DNA of 64,000 bases from the NCBI GenBank assembly GCA_020637055.1, contig JACJWR010000002.1:248001-312000 (forward strand), in the 5' to 3' direction. A program made the position numbers and the translations under genes. This DNA comes from Actinomycetota bacterium (GTDB lineage: Bacteria; Actinomycetota; Actinomycetes; S36-B12; UBA10799). Each line of letters begins with the position of its first letter. Position 1 is the first letter of the stretch. The notes below the pieces were generated by a model. That model had not been told where the DNA came from. It was given only the letters and a program-made list of their open reading frames with translations, and ran no database searches. Shown in pieces: positions 33,770 through 42,173 of this stretch.

Positions 33770-34387
33770 GTGCTCAATCAAACCGGCGCCCGTGCGGCCG
33801 CGTCGCGCATCATCGACCCCGTTGCGGGAGGGTTGATCAAGATCGGCCTCACCCCGGACGCCGTCACGCTGATCGGCACCATCGGCGTCAGCGCCACCGC
33901 ACTCTGGTTCTTCCCCAGGGGCCAGTTCGTCGTCGGCGTGCTGGTGATCATGCTGTTCATCTTCAGCGACATGCTCGACGGTGCCATGGCCCGCAAGATG
34001 GGTCGGTCCGGTTCCTGGGGGGCCTTCCTGGACTCCACCCTGGACCGCATCGCCGACGGCTTCGTTTTCGGCGCCCTCTTGATCTGGGCAGCCCGCACCC
34101 AGTCGGATCCGACCGTGGCCGCGGCCCTGATCTGCCTCGTCGGCGGCATGGTGATCTCCTACGCCCGAGCACGGGCCGAAGGTCTCGGCATGACCGGCAA
34201 CGTCGGCATCGCCGAGCGCACCGAGCGACTGGTGCTCATCCTGCTCGCGGCCTTCGTCTACGGCCTCGGCGTCCCGTACGTGCTACCGGCGGCGATGTGG
34301 ATCCTGGCCGTGCTGTCGATCGTCACAGTGCTCCAGCGCATGATCCACGTGTACCGGCAGGCGAACGACCCCGGCACGGACGGGTGA
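33770..34387 (+). CDS. pgsA: Phosphatidylinositol phosphate synthase
   Basis: This membrane CDP-alcohol phosphotransferase joins CDP-diacylglycerol and inositol phosphate, the first step toward phosphatidylinositol and PIMs. The 205-residue protein has about six helices and the complete signature D67-x2-D70-G71-x2-A74-R75-x8-G84-x3-D88-x3-D92. The GTG start has GGAGG nine bases upstream, and TATGGT (33735-33740) is a possible -10. It overlaps patA by four bases, in an operon with patA and pimA. Confidence 0.92.
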   Translation: MLNQTGARAAASRIIDPVAGGLIKIGLTPDAVTLIGTIGVSATALWFFPRGQFVVGVLVIMLFIFSDMLDGAMARKMGRSGSWGAFLDSTLDRIADGFVFGALLIWAARTQSDPTVAAALICLVGGMVISYARARAEGLGMTGNVGIAERTERLVLILLAAFVYGLGVPYVLPAAMWILAVLSIVTVLQRMIHVYRQANDPGTDG

Positions 34388-35331
34388 CCCTGATGCAGAC
34401 ACCGAGCGAGTTCTTGGCCTACGCCGGCTACACCGCGGGTTGGCGAACCGTCCGATTCATGCCACGACGCCTCGCCTATGCCACGTTCTCGCAACTGGCC
34501 GATCAGGCCTGGCTGCAACGCGGCAAAGGTGTGCGGCAGCTGGAACGCAACTACGCCCGGATCGTGCCCGACGCCACGTCGAGACAACTGCGGATGATGT
34601 CCCGGGAGGGGATGCAGAAGTACTTCCGGTACTGGTGCGACGTCTTCCGGCTGCCGGATCAGAGTCCCGAGAAGATCCTTCAGACCGTCAGGTGGGAGAA
34701 CAAGCACCTGATGCTCGAGGGCATCGCCGCCAACAAGGGGGTGGTGGCCGCGGTGTCGCATTCTGGCAACTGGGACCACATCGGCGCCTACATGGGCGTT
34801 GCCCACGGCGGCGTGATCAGCGTGGCCGAGGACCTCAAGCCAGAGCGGCTGACGGAGAAGTTCCTCGACTTCCGACGCGGATTGGGCATGGATATCCTCA
34901 CGCTCCGCAGGGGGGAGGACGTTTATGGTCGTCTGGTCGACATGGCTCCGAGGCGCGAGGTGTACGCCCTGCTCGGTGATCGCGACCTCACCCGACGCGG
35001 AGTGCCGGTCGAGTTCTTCGGTGAGACAACCCGAATGCCGGCGGGCCCGGCCGCGCTGGCCTACGACACCGGCGCGGAACTGTTCGTCGCCAACCTCTGG
35101 GCAGACGACCGTTTTGCCTATGCCCGCGTGATGGAGCCGATCCCGGTGGATCGGACGATCGGACGCAAGACGGCGATCAAACAGTTGACGCAGGCGATCG
35201 CCGACGATCTGGCGGCCGGCATCGCCGCGCATCCGACCGACTGGCACATGTTGCAGCCGCTGTGGCTTTCGGACCTCGACCAGTCCCGGGTCCGGGCCAG
35301 TGACTACGACGATCTCAGTGCGGACGACTGA
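34384..35331 (+). CDS. patA: Phosphatidylinositol mannoside acyltransferase
   Basis: PatA transfers a palmitoyl group from acyl-CoA to the mannose of PIM at the inner membrane face. The ~315-residue LpxL/HtrB-like acyltransferase has the catalytic H-x4-D motif in SHSGNWDHIG (H126 if GTG 34384 is the start) and the DRDLTRRGVPVEFFG block. GTG 34384 overlaps the pgsA stop; ATG 34393 is an alternative. The stop shares a base with the pimA start (TGATG). Confidence 0.9.
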   Translation: MTLMQTPSEFLAYAGYTAGWRTVRFMPRRLAYATFSQLADQAWLQRGKGVRQLERNYARIVPDATSRQLRMMSREGMQKYFRYWCDVFRLPDQSPEKILQTVRWENKHLMLEGIAANKGVVAAVSHSGNWDHIGAYMGVAHGGVISVAEDLKPERLTEKFLDFRRGLGMDILTLRRGEDVYGRLVDMAPRREVYALLGDRDLTRRGVPVEFFGETTRMPAGPAALAYDTGAELFVANLWADDRFAYARVMEPIPVDRTIGRKTAIKQLTQAIADDLAAGIAAHPTDWHMLQPLWLSDLDQSRVRASDYDDLSADD

Positions 35332-36512
35332 TGCGCATCGGGATCGTCTGCCCCTACGACTGGAACACACCCGGCGGAGTGCAGGCCCACATCCGCGACC
35401 TTGCCACCGAACTGAAGCGACGCGGCCACGAGGTGAGTGTGCTCGCGCCCAGCGACGACGAGTCGGCGTTGCCCGACTACGTCACCCCGGCCGGACGGCC
35501 CGTCTCCGTGCCCTACAACGGTTCGGTGGCTCGACTGAACGTCGGCGTGGTCTCCGCCGCGCGGGTGCGGCGTTGGATCAAGCAGGGCAACTTCGACGTG
35601 GTGCACGTGCACGAGGCGGTGTCGCCCACCGTCTCGGTGCTGACCTGTTGGATCGCCAACGGACCATTGGTGGCGACCCAGCACGCCGCGATGGAGCGGT
35701 CGAAAGCGCTGTCGTCGCTCTCACTGCTCGCCAACACCGCGCTGGAGAAGGTCTCCGGGCGGATCGCGGTGAGTGAGAAGGCCCGCCAGTTCATGGTTGA
35801 GCACGTCGGCGGGGACGCCGTGCTGATCCCGAACGGAGTGAGCTGTGAAACGTTTGCGGCGCCCGAGCAGTTGCCCGGCTACCCCCGGGAAGGCCCGACG
35901 CTGTTTTTCATCGGGCGGATCGACGAGCCCCGCAAGGGCCTGCCCACCTTGATCGAGGCGCTGCCGAAGATCGTCGCGGTACACCCCGATCTGCAATTGC
36001 TGGTGGCCGGTCCGGGGGATACCGACGAGGTCGCCGCCGAACTGCCGCCGGAAATCGCGCCGCACGTGAGGTTCCTGGGACTCGTCAGCGAGACCGACAA
36101 GGTCCGCGCCTACCACTCCGCGGACGTCTACATCGCCCCGCAACTCGGCGGGGAGAGTTTCGGCATCGTGCTGCTCGAGTCGATGGCCTCCGGCACTCCG
36201 GTCTTGGCCAGTGACCTCGAGGCCTTCCGACTGGTGCTCGGTGACGGACGCTACGGCGAACTCTTCCGCACCGGCGACCCGGACGACCTCGCGCAGAAAT
36301 GCCTGTCGCTGCTCGCCGAACCGGATCGCCGACGCCAACTCTCTGGGCTGGGCTTGCGTCGTGCACGGGAATACGACTGGTCGACGGTCGCCAGGGACGT
36401 GGAACGGGTCTACGCCTCGGTCATCACACCGGGAGAACCCGTCTCCGCGGACCTCAGCGAACAGTTGCTCGGCCGGTGGGCGCGCCGGGCGGCGAAGGAG
36501 GATTCCCGGTGA
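35331..36512 (+). CDS. pimA: Phosphatidylinositol alpha-mannosyltransferase
   Basis: PimA adds the first mannose from GDP-mannose to phosphatidylinositol. The 393-residue GT4 glycosyltransferase opens with MRIGIVCPYDWNTPGGVQAH, the family's typical GGVQ nucleotide-side start. It has a hydrophobic/basic membrane-associating helix region around VVHVHEAVSP and AATQHAAMERS-like segments, and the GT4 E-x7-E motif in GESFGIVLLESMASGTPV. It lies between patA and a LemA-like gene, overlapping both. Confidence 0.93.
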   Translation: MRIGIVCPYDWNTPGGVQAHIRDLATELKRRGHEVSVLAPSDDESALPDYVTPAGRPVSVPYNGSVARLNVGVVSAARVRRWIKQGNFDVVHVHEAVSPTVSVLTCWIANGPLVATQHAAMERSKALSSLSLLANTALEKVSGRIAVSEKARQFMVEHVGGDAVLIPNGVSCETFAAPEQLPGYPREGPTLFFIGRIDEPRKGLPTLIEALPKIVAVHPDLQLLVAGPGDTDEVAAELPPEIAPHVRFLGLVSETDKVRAYHSADVYIAPQLGGESFGIVLLESMASGTPVLASDLEAFRLVLGDGRYGELFRTGDPDDLAQKCLSLLAEPDRRRQLSGLGLRRAREYDWSTVARDVERVYASVITPGEPVSADLSEQLLGRWARRAAKEDSR

Positions 36513-37063
36513 GCGGACCGGCATGGCTGGTCACGCTGTTGGCCGTCGCGGTGGTCATCGCGGTGGTCGTGTATCTGTCGAGTACGGCTGGTCGGCTCGA
36601 TCGTTTGCACCGGCGGGTGGAGGTGGGCCAGGACAATCTCCACCGCGCCCTCCAACGACGCCGCGACCTTGCCGACCACGCGGCAGCCATCGGCGTGCTG
36701 GATCCGGCGTCATCGCTGTTGATCGCGAATGCGGTAGCCAGAGTCGATGCGACCGAACCGTCCGATCGGGTGGCCACCTACTTGGCCGAATCCGACCTCA
36801 CGGCGGTGCTGACGGCGGTCTTTGCGGATCCGACGGAAGTCGACGAGATCATCGATGAACCCGGGGGTGAAGTGGTGGCACGGCTGGCGGATTCCTGCCA
36901 CCGCGTGGAGATCGGGCGCCGCTTCTACAACGACGCCGTCCTCGCGACGCGCAATCAGCGCAACCGGGCCATCGTCCGGATCTTCCGGCTGCAGGGTCGT
37001 GCGGCGATGCCCGAGACCGTCGAAATGGCCGATGCCCCCCCGGAGGGATTCGCGGGGCGCTAG
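36509..37063 (+). CDS. LemA-like membrane-anchored protein
   Basis: The 184-residue protein has one N-terminal membrane helix (WLVTLLAVAVVIAVVVYL) followed by a helical domain reminiscent of LemA. Its first helix (LDRLHRRVEVGQDNLHRALQRRRDL) and last helix (RRFYNDAVLATRNQRNRAIVRIF) match the LemA pattern of a long antiparallel bundle. Function unknown. AAGGAGG precedes the GTG start, which overlaps the pimA stop by four bases; earlier in-frame codons lie inside pimA. Mycobacteria encode a similar protein at the same place. Confidence 0.78.
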   Translation: MSGPAWLVTLLAVAVVIAVVVYLSSTAGRLDRLHRRVEVGQDNLHRALQRRRDLADHAAAIGVLDPASSLLIANAVARVDATEPSDRVATYLAESDLTAVLTAVFADPTEVDEIIDEPGGEVVARLADSCHRVEIGRRFYNDAVLATRNQRNRAIVRIFRLQGRAAMPETVEMADAPPEGFAGR

Positions 37064-37078
37064 CGCGCTGCGTACACT
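37049..37078 (+). promoter_or_regulatory. Possible pdxS promoter
   Basis: TTCGCG (37049-37054), an 18-base spacer and TACACT (37073-37078) precede pdxS with a leader of about 57 bases. The -35 match is weak. Confidence 0.4.
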
Positions 37079-37142
37079 CGTCCCAGAGTGCCGTGACTGC
37101 GGCCCCACCCCACACCCCGACAACGATTCAGTGAGGTTCGAC

Positions 37143-38039
37143 GTGATTGAGACTGCCCACGCCACGGGTACCGCCCGCGTCAAGCGCGGGATGGCGGAAA
37201 TGCTCAAGGGCGGCGTCATCATGGACGTCGTCACCCCGGAGCAGGCGAAGATCGCCGAAGATGCCGGAGCGGTGGCCGTCATGGCGCTCGAGCGCGTGCC
37301 GGCCGATATCCGTGCCCAAGGTGGCGTGGCTCGGATGTCCGATCCAGACATGATCGACGGGATCATCGAGGCGGTGTCGATCCCGGTGATGGCCAAGGCC
37401 CGGATCGGACACTTCGTCGAGGCCCAGGTGCTGCAGAGCCTCGGCGTGGACTACATCGACGAATCCGAGGTGCTCACCCCGGCCGATGAGAAGCTGCACA
37501 TCGACAAGTGGGAGTTCACCGTGCCGTTCGTGTGCGGTGCCACCAACCTCGGCGAGGCGCTGCGTCGCATCGCCGAGGGTGCGGCCATGATCCGCTCGAA
37601 GGGCGAGGCCGGAACCGGCAATGTGGTCGAAGCCACCAGGCACATGCGCAGCATGGTCAGCGGCATCCGTTCGGTGCAGTCGATGGGCGAGGAAGAACTC
37701 TTCAACGCGGCCAAGGAACTCGGCGCTCCCTATGAGTTGGTCCGGGAGGTGCACGAACTCGGCAAACTGCCGGTGGTGATGTTCACCGCAGGTGGCATCG
37801 CCACGCCGGCCGACGCGGCCATGATGATGCAACTCGGAGCCGAAGGTGTGTTTGTCGGATCCGGCATCTTCAAGTCCGGCGATCCGGTCAAGCGGGCAAA
37901 CGCCATCGTGCAAGCCACCACCCACTACGACAACCCCGATGTGATCGCCAAGGTGTCGCGCGGTCTCGGCGAAGCGATGGTCGGCATCAACCTGGATGAG
38001 TTGAGTCCCGAACAGCGCTACGCCGGACGAGGCTGGTGA
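37143..38039 (+). CDS. pdxS: Pyridoxal 5'-phosphate synthase, PdxS subunit
   Basis: PdxS makes PLP from ribose 5-phosphate, glyceraldehyde 3-phosphate and ammonia supplied by PdxT. The 298-residue TIM-barrel protein is highly conserved: MLKGGVIMDVV contains the DxxD-type active site, MAKARIGHFVEAQ the first Schiff-base lysine region and AAMIRSKGEAGTG the second. GTG 37143 has GTGAGG six bases upstream and gives the normal length; GTG 37131 is an alternative. It overlaps pdxT by four bases. Confidence 0.96.
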   Translation: MIETAHATGTARVKRGMAEMLKGGVIMDVVTPEQAKIAEDAGAVAVMALERVPADIRAQGGVARMSDPDMIDGIIEAVSIPVMAKARIGHFVEAQVLQSLGVDYIDESEVLTPADEKLHIDKWEFTVPFVCGATNLGEALRRIAEGAAMIRSKGEAGTGNVVEATRHMRSMVSGIRSVQSMGEEELFNAAKELGAPYELVREVHELGKLPVVMFTAGGIATPADAAMMMQLGAEGVFVGSGIFKSGDPVKRANAIVQATTHYDNPDVIAKVSRGLGEAMVGINLDELSPEQRYAGRGW

Positions 38040-38626
38040 CGCTGGTCGGCGTCCTAGGACTGCAAGGGGACGTCCGAGAGCACGTCGCAGCGATGGCCGC
38101 GCTCGGGGTGGCCACGGCCGTCGTCCGGACACCGACCGATCTGGCCGCTGTCGACGCCCTGATCATTCCGGGCGGGGAATCCACGACCATGTCCTTGATC
38201 GCCACCCGCGAAGGACTGTTTCCGCCGCTCCGGACGGCGGTGGCCGAGGGGATGCCGATGTACGGGTCCTGTGCGGGCATGATCATGCTCGCTCGCGAAG
38301 TGCTGGACGGCCGTCCCGATCAGCAGACCCTGGGCGCTCTCGACATCGCCGTGCGCCGGAACGCCTTCGGTCGGCAGGTGGACTCCTTCGAGGCGGATCT
38401 GGCCATGCCCTGCCTGGGGGAGGAACCGCTGCGGGCGGTGTTCATCCGGGCGCCTTGGGTGGAGCAGATGGGACCGCAGGTGGAGGTTCTGGGACGAGTC
38501 ACCGGGGGACCCGCGGAGGGTAGGATCGTCGCTGTGAGTTCCGGACGGGTGCTCGCGACGTCGTTCCACCCAGAGCTCACCGGCGACCTCCGGGTGCATG
38601 CACTGTTCCGGGACATGATCGACTGA
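38036..38626 (+). CDS. pdxT: Pyridoxal 5'-phosphate synthase, glutaminase PdxT
   Basis: This class I glutaminase subunit hydrolyses glutamine and channels ammonia to PdxS. The 196-residue protein has the oxyanion PGGEST motif, the nucleophilic Cys in YGSCAGMIML, and the catalytic His-Glu pair in TSFHPELTGD. GTG 38036 overlaps the pdxS stop (GTGA). Length matches the family. Confidence 0.96.
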   Translation: MTLVGVLGLQGDVREHVAAMAALGVATAVVRTPTDLAAVDALIIPGGESTTMSLIATREGLFPPLRTAVAEGMPMYGSCAGMIMLAREVLDGRPDQQTLGALDIAVRRNAFGRQVDSFEADLAMPCLGEEPLRAVFIRAPWVEQMGPQVEVLGRVTGGPAEGRIVAVSSGRVLATSFHPELTGDLRVHALFRDMID

Positions 38627-38651
38627 GACAGCCGAGGGAAAGGAGGCGCTG

Positions 38652-39407
38652 ATGAGCGGTCATTCGAAATGGGCGACCACCAAACACAAGAAGGCCGTGA
38701 TCGACGCCAAGCGCGGGAAACTCTTCGCCAAACTGATCAAGAACATCGAGGTGGCTGCTCGCCTCGGCGGTGGCGATCCCGATGGCAATCCGACGCTCTA
38801 CGACGCCATCCAGAAGGCACGCAAGAACTCGGTGCCCATGGACAACATCGACCGTGCGATCAAGCGGGGATCGGGCGCGGAGGCGGGTGGCTCCGACTGG
38901 GAAACGATCATGTACGAGGGCTACGCGCCGAACGGTGTCGCGGTGCTGATCGAATGCTTGACCGACAACCGGAATCGGGCCGCCTCGGAAGTGCGTACGG
39001 CGATGACTCGCAACGGCGGAACGATGGCCGACCCCGGTTCGGTGGCGTACCTGTTCTCGCGCAAGGGAGTCGTGCTGGTTCCGAAAGCCGATGGGCTGAC
39101 CGACGACGATGTGTTGTTGGCCGTGCTCGATGCCGGCGCCGAAGAGGTCAACGATCTCGGCGAGACTTTCGAAGTGGTGAGCGAAGCCGGTGACCTCGTC
39201 GCCGTCCGCACCGCGCTGCAGCAAGCCGGGTTGGATTACGACTCGGCCGAGGCCTCGTTCCTGCCCAGCGTGGAGGTGCCGCTGGACGCCGAATCGGCGA
39301 GCAAGGTCTTCCGGCTGATCGAAGCGCTCGAAGACTCCGACGAGGTCCAGAACGTCTATGCCAATGCCGATGTCTCCGACGAAGTAATTGCGGAGTTGGA
39401 CTCCTAA
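38652..39407 (+). CDS. YebC/PmpR family protein
   Basis: The 251-residue protein begins with the invariant MSGHSKWATTKHKKAVIDAKRGKLF and has the three-domain YebC layout, with GGSDWETIMYEGYAPNGVAVLIECLTDNRNR in the middle. YebC-family proteins act as DNA-binding regulators, and recent work links them to relief of ribosome stalling at polyproline. AAAGGAGG lies just before the ATG. It sits before ruvCAB, as in many bacteria, but here one gene intervenes. Confidence 0.95.
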   Translation: MSGHSKWATTKHKKAVIDAKRGKLFAKLIKNIEVAARLGGGDPDGNPTLYDAIQKARKNSVPMDNIDRAIKRGSGAEAGGSDWETIMYEGYAPNGVAVLIECLTDNRNRAASEVRTAMTRNGGTMADPGSVAYLFSRKGVVLVPKADGLTDDDVLLAVLDAGAEEVNDLGETFEVVSEAGDLVAVRTALQQAGLDYDSAEASFLPSVEVPLDAESASKVFRLIEALEDSDEVQNVYANADVSDEVIAELDS

Positions 39408-39434
39408 TCGGAACAACAGCAGGAAATGCCTCGT

Positions 39435-39467
39435 ATTCATTGGGTAGGTTCGACGGAACCGATGAAT
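39435..39467. promoter_or_regulatory. Nested inverted repeat upstream of the WS/DGAT gene
   Basis: Outer arms ATTCAT (39435-39440) and ATGAAT (39462-39467) enclose inner arms GGTTC (39447-39451) and GAACC (39456-39460) around GACG. It lies in the 84-base gap between yebC and the acyltransferase gene. It could be an operator, or a terminator for yebC; no T-run follows. Confidence 0.45.
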
Positions 39468-39491
39468 CAATTCGCGTGAATGTGAGGTGCC

Positions 39492-40973
39492 GTGGGAGAG
39501 GGCCCGAACGGCGACTCCGCGGATCCTGTTGCCGTGGTGACGCCGCCGAAGCGGATGTCCGGCTGGGATTTCGCCACGTGGCGAGTGGCCTCCGACGACC
39601 CGGTGATGCGCTCCACCATCATTGGCCTGTTGCTGTTGGAGAACACCCCCGATTGGGATGCGCTGAGGAGTCGATTCGATCGTGCCAGCCGCACCATCAC
39701 CGTGCTTCGGCAGAAGGTGGTGGAGAGCCCGGGCGGGCTGGAGAGCCCGCGGATGGTGTTGGACACGGAATTCGACTTGGACTTCCACATGCGCCGGTTC
39801 CGCATGCCGGCCCGTTCCCGCTGGGCCGATGTGCTGGAGGACTGCCGCCGGCAGTCGATGACCGACTTCGACCGTGACCGCCCGCTGTGGCGGGTGACGT
39901 TGCTCGAGGGGCTGCCCGAGGGCAAAGCGGCACTCATCGTCAAACTGCACCACGCCATCGCCGACGGCCAAGGTGCGGTGATGCTGGGGGCGGCGCTCTT
40001 CGACTTCGCCGCCGAGCCCCCCGACCTTGGGCCGATGCCCCCCGAGCCGGTGTCCGGGGAGCCCGCCGACGGCGGCCTCGAGGCGATGGTGAAGGACAAC
40101 CTGGGGTGGGTCGCACGGACCACCTCGGACTTCGTGCGTGGTCTTGGCCCGGCCACCCTGGCGGGCATGAAGGACCCGGGCGCCATGGCCCAACGGGTGG
40201 TCAAAACAGCCGGTTCCATCTTGCGGTTCACGAAGATCCCGCTGGGCCCGTTGTCGCCGCTGATGACCGAACGCAGCATCAACTACCACTTCGACACCTT
40301 CGACATCGACTTCGCCGCGATCAAGAAAGCGGCGAAGGCGAACGATGCCACCGCGAACGACGTCTTCCTCACCGCCATTGCCGAAGGCCTCGGCGAATAC
40401 CACCGGCGGATGGGCAAACCGGTGGACAAACTCCGGGTCAACATGCCCATCAGCCTGCGCAAACCGGGCTCGACCAGCACGGACAACGCCGTCACGATCG
40501 CGCGGTTCGAGTTGCCGGTGTCGGTCCATTCGCCGGCCGAGATCATGCGCGAAGTGGGTGAGACCGTTCGCAAGTGGCGGGCGGAGCCGGCGCTTGCGCT
40601 AGCCGACGAGATCGCCGAACTGTCCCGGTTGATCCCACCGGAGTTGATCTCGGCAGTCGCGCAGGCGAGCGACCTGACCGCCTCCAACGTGCCCGGGGTG
40701 CCGATTCCGGTCTGGCTCGGCGGCGCCAAAGTGCTGCGCATGTATCCGCTGGTGGCCACGATCGGCGCGGCGGTCAATGTCACGATGCTCACCTACAACG
40801 GCACCGCTTCGGTCGGCATCAGCACCGACGACGCTGCGGTCGATGACCGCGACGAGTTGATCCGTTGTCTACGCACTGGTTTCCGCACCGTGACCGGGTC
40901 CCCGGTCGCCGCAGGGACGCCCCTCACCCGGCGGCGACACGCAGCCGCGTCGAAGTCGAAAGCGGCCGACTGA
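39492..40973 (+). CDS. Wax ester synthase / diacylglycerol O-acyltransferase (WS/DGAT)
   Basis: The 493-residue bifunctional acyltransferase makes triacylglycerol or wax esters from acyl-CoA at the membrane. It carries the catalytic HHxxxDG motif (KLHHAIADGQGAVM, residues ~150-160), the LRVNMPISLR block and the conserved C-terminal SNVPGVPIPVWLGGAKV region. GTG 39492 follows a GAGG. Its insertion between yebC and ruvC is unusual compared with other actinobacteria; base composition matches the neighbours, so I see no sign of recent transfer. Confidence 0.93.
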   Translation: MGEGPNGDSADPVAVVTPPKRMSGWDFATWRVASDDPVMRSTIIGLLLLENTPDWDALRSRFDRASRTITVLRQKVVESPGGLESPRMVLDTEFDLDFHMRRFRMPARSRWADVLEDCRRQSMTDFDRDRPLWRVTLLEGLPEGKAALIVKLHHAIADGQGAVMLGAALFDFAAEPPDLGPMPPEPVSGEPADGGLEAMVKDNLGWVARTTSDFVRGLGPATLAGMKDPGAMAQRVVKTAGSILRFTKIPLGPLSPLMTERSINYHFDTFDIDFAAIKKAAKANDATANDVFLTAIAEGLGEYHRRMGKPVDKLRVNMPISLRKPGSTSTDNAVTIARFELPVSVHSPAEIMREVGETVRKWRAEPALALADEIAELSRLIPPELISAVAQASDLTASNVPGVPIPVWLGGAKVLRMYPLVATIGAAVNVTMLTYNGTASVGISTDDAAVDDRDELIRCLRTGFRTVTGSPVAAGTPLTRRRHAAASKSKAAD

Positions 40974-41043
40974 ATCCATCGAGTCGGGTAGGCTCTTCGA
41001 ACACGTGACCGAATGAAGTGTCCGGCCGCCGATCGGAGGTGCC

Positions 41044-41553
41044 ATGCGGGTGCTGGGAGTGGACCCCGGGCTGACTCGCTGCGGTATCGGCGTGGTCGAA
41101 GGATCCCCGGGCAGAAGACTGGCGCTGGTGCACGTCGAGGTTGTTCGAACCGACCCCGAGGTCGCACTCGGGGCCCGGTTGGGTCGCATCGATGAGGCGG
41201 TCGCCGCCGCTCTCGCGGATTTCCGCCCGGATCGGGTGGCCATCGAGAGAGTATTCAGTCAACACAACGTGAGCACCGTCATGGGCACCGCGCAGGCCGC
41301 AGGCGTGTGCGCGCTGGCTGCCCATCGGGCGCGACGTTCGGTCGCCACCTACACCCCGTCGGAGGTGAAGGCCGCCGTCACCGGCGATGGGCGGGCAGAC
41401 AAGTCCGGAGTGGCCTTCATGGTGCGGCGGATACTCAATCTCGCCGAGGCACCGCGACCGGCCGACGCCACCGACGCCCTCGCTCTGGCGATCACCGATG
41501 TCTGGCGGGGAACCGCGCTGCGTGATCGGGCACGGGCGGTGGCGCGGCGATGA
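41044..41553 (+). CDS. ruvC: Holliday junction resolvase RuvC
   Basis: RuvC cuts Holliday junctions symmetrically during recombinational repair. The 169-residue protein has the RNase H-like fold with the four acidic residues D7 (VLGVDPGLTRCG), E68 (VAIERVFSQHN), D141 and D144 (PADATDALALAI). GGAGGT precedes the ATG and TAGGCT (40989-40994) is a possible -10. It overlaps ruvA by four bases. Confidence 0.96.
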   Translation: MRVLGVDPGLTRCGIGVVEGSPGRRLALVHVEVVRTDPEVALGARLGRIDEAVAAALADFRPDRVAIERVFSQHNVSTVMGTAQAAGVCALAAHRARRSVATYTPSEVKAAVTGDGRADKSGVAFMVRRILNLAEAPRPADATDALALAITDVWRGTALRDRARAVARR

Positions 41554-42173
41554 TCGTCTCCCTGCGCGGCACCTGCGTCGCCCACCAGGGCGAAACCCTC
41601 GTCGTCGAAGTGGGTGGGGTGGGACTCAAGGTCACCTGCACCCCCTCGGCGATGGCTGCTGCCAGGGTGGGCAATGAGTGCCGACTCGCCACCGCCCTGA
41701 TCGTGCGCGAGGACGGCTGGTCACTGTACGGCTTCGCCGACGCCGACGAACGTGGGCTCTTCGACCAACTGCAGACCGTCACCGGGGTGGGTCCGCGGAT
41801 GGCCCTCACCACTGTCGGCAGTCTCGGAACGATCGAGTTGGTCCGGGCCATCACCACGGCCGACATCCGCAGACTCACCGCTGTTCCCGGCGTCGGGAAG
41901 AAGACCGCGGAGCGCATGGTGCTCGAATTGCGCGAAAAGGTGGGACCCACACCACCGGCAGCTGAAACCGGTACGCCACCGTCGCTGCGTGAGGATGTGC
42001 TTGGCGGTTGGCAACGCCAGGTGCTCGATGGTTTGGTCGGTCTGGGCTGGCAGACCCGGGATGCCCAAGAGGCGGTTGCAGGTGTGGCGACCGAGGTGGC
42101 GCAGGGAACGATCGACACTGCTGATGTGTCCGCCTTGTTGCGGTTGGCGCTCACCAGACTGGATCGGGTGTGA
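41550..42173 (+). CDS. ruvA: Holliday junction DNA helicase subunit RuvA
   Basis: RuvA binds the four-way junction and loads RuvB. The 207-residue protein has the N-terminal OB fold (MIVSLRGTCVAHQGETLVVEVGGVG), tandem helix-hairpin-helix motifs (LQTVTGVGPRMAL and LTAVPGVGKKTAERMVLEL) and a C-terminal UBA-like RuvB-contact domain. Overlaps of four bases on both sides make ruvCAB one translationally coupled unit. Confidence 0.97.
   Translation: MIVSLRGTCVAHQGETLVVEVGGVGLKVTCTPSAMAAARVGNECRLATALIVREDGWSLYGFADADERGLFDQLQTVTGVGPRMALTTVGSLGTIELVRAITTADIRRLTAVPGVGKKTAERMVLELREKVGPTPPAAETGTPPSLREDVLGGWQRQVLDGLVGLGWQTRDAQEAVAGVATEVAQGTIDTADVSALLRLALTRLDRV

Noticed and set aside
38577..40529. 650-codon minus-strand frame over yebC and the WS/DGAT gene
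   Set aside because: Crosses two recognised genes on the other strand and has no recognisable protein features.
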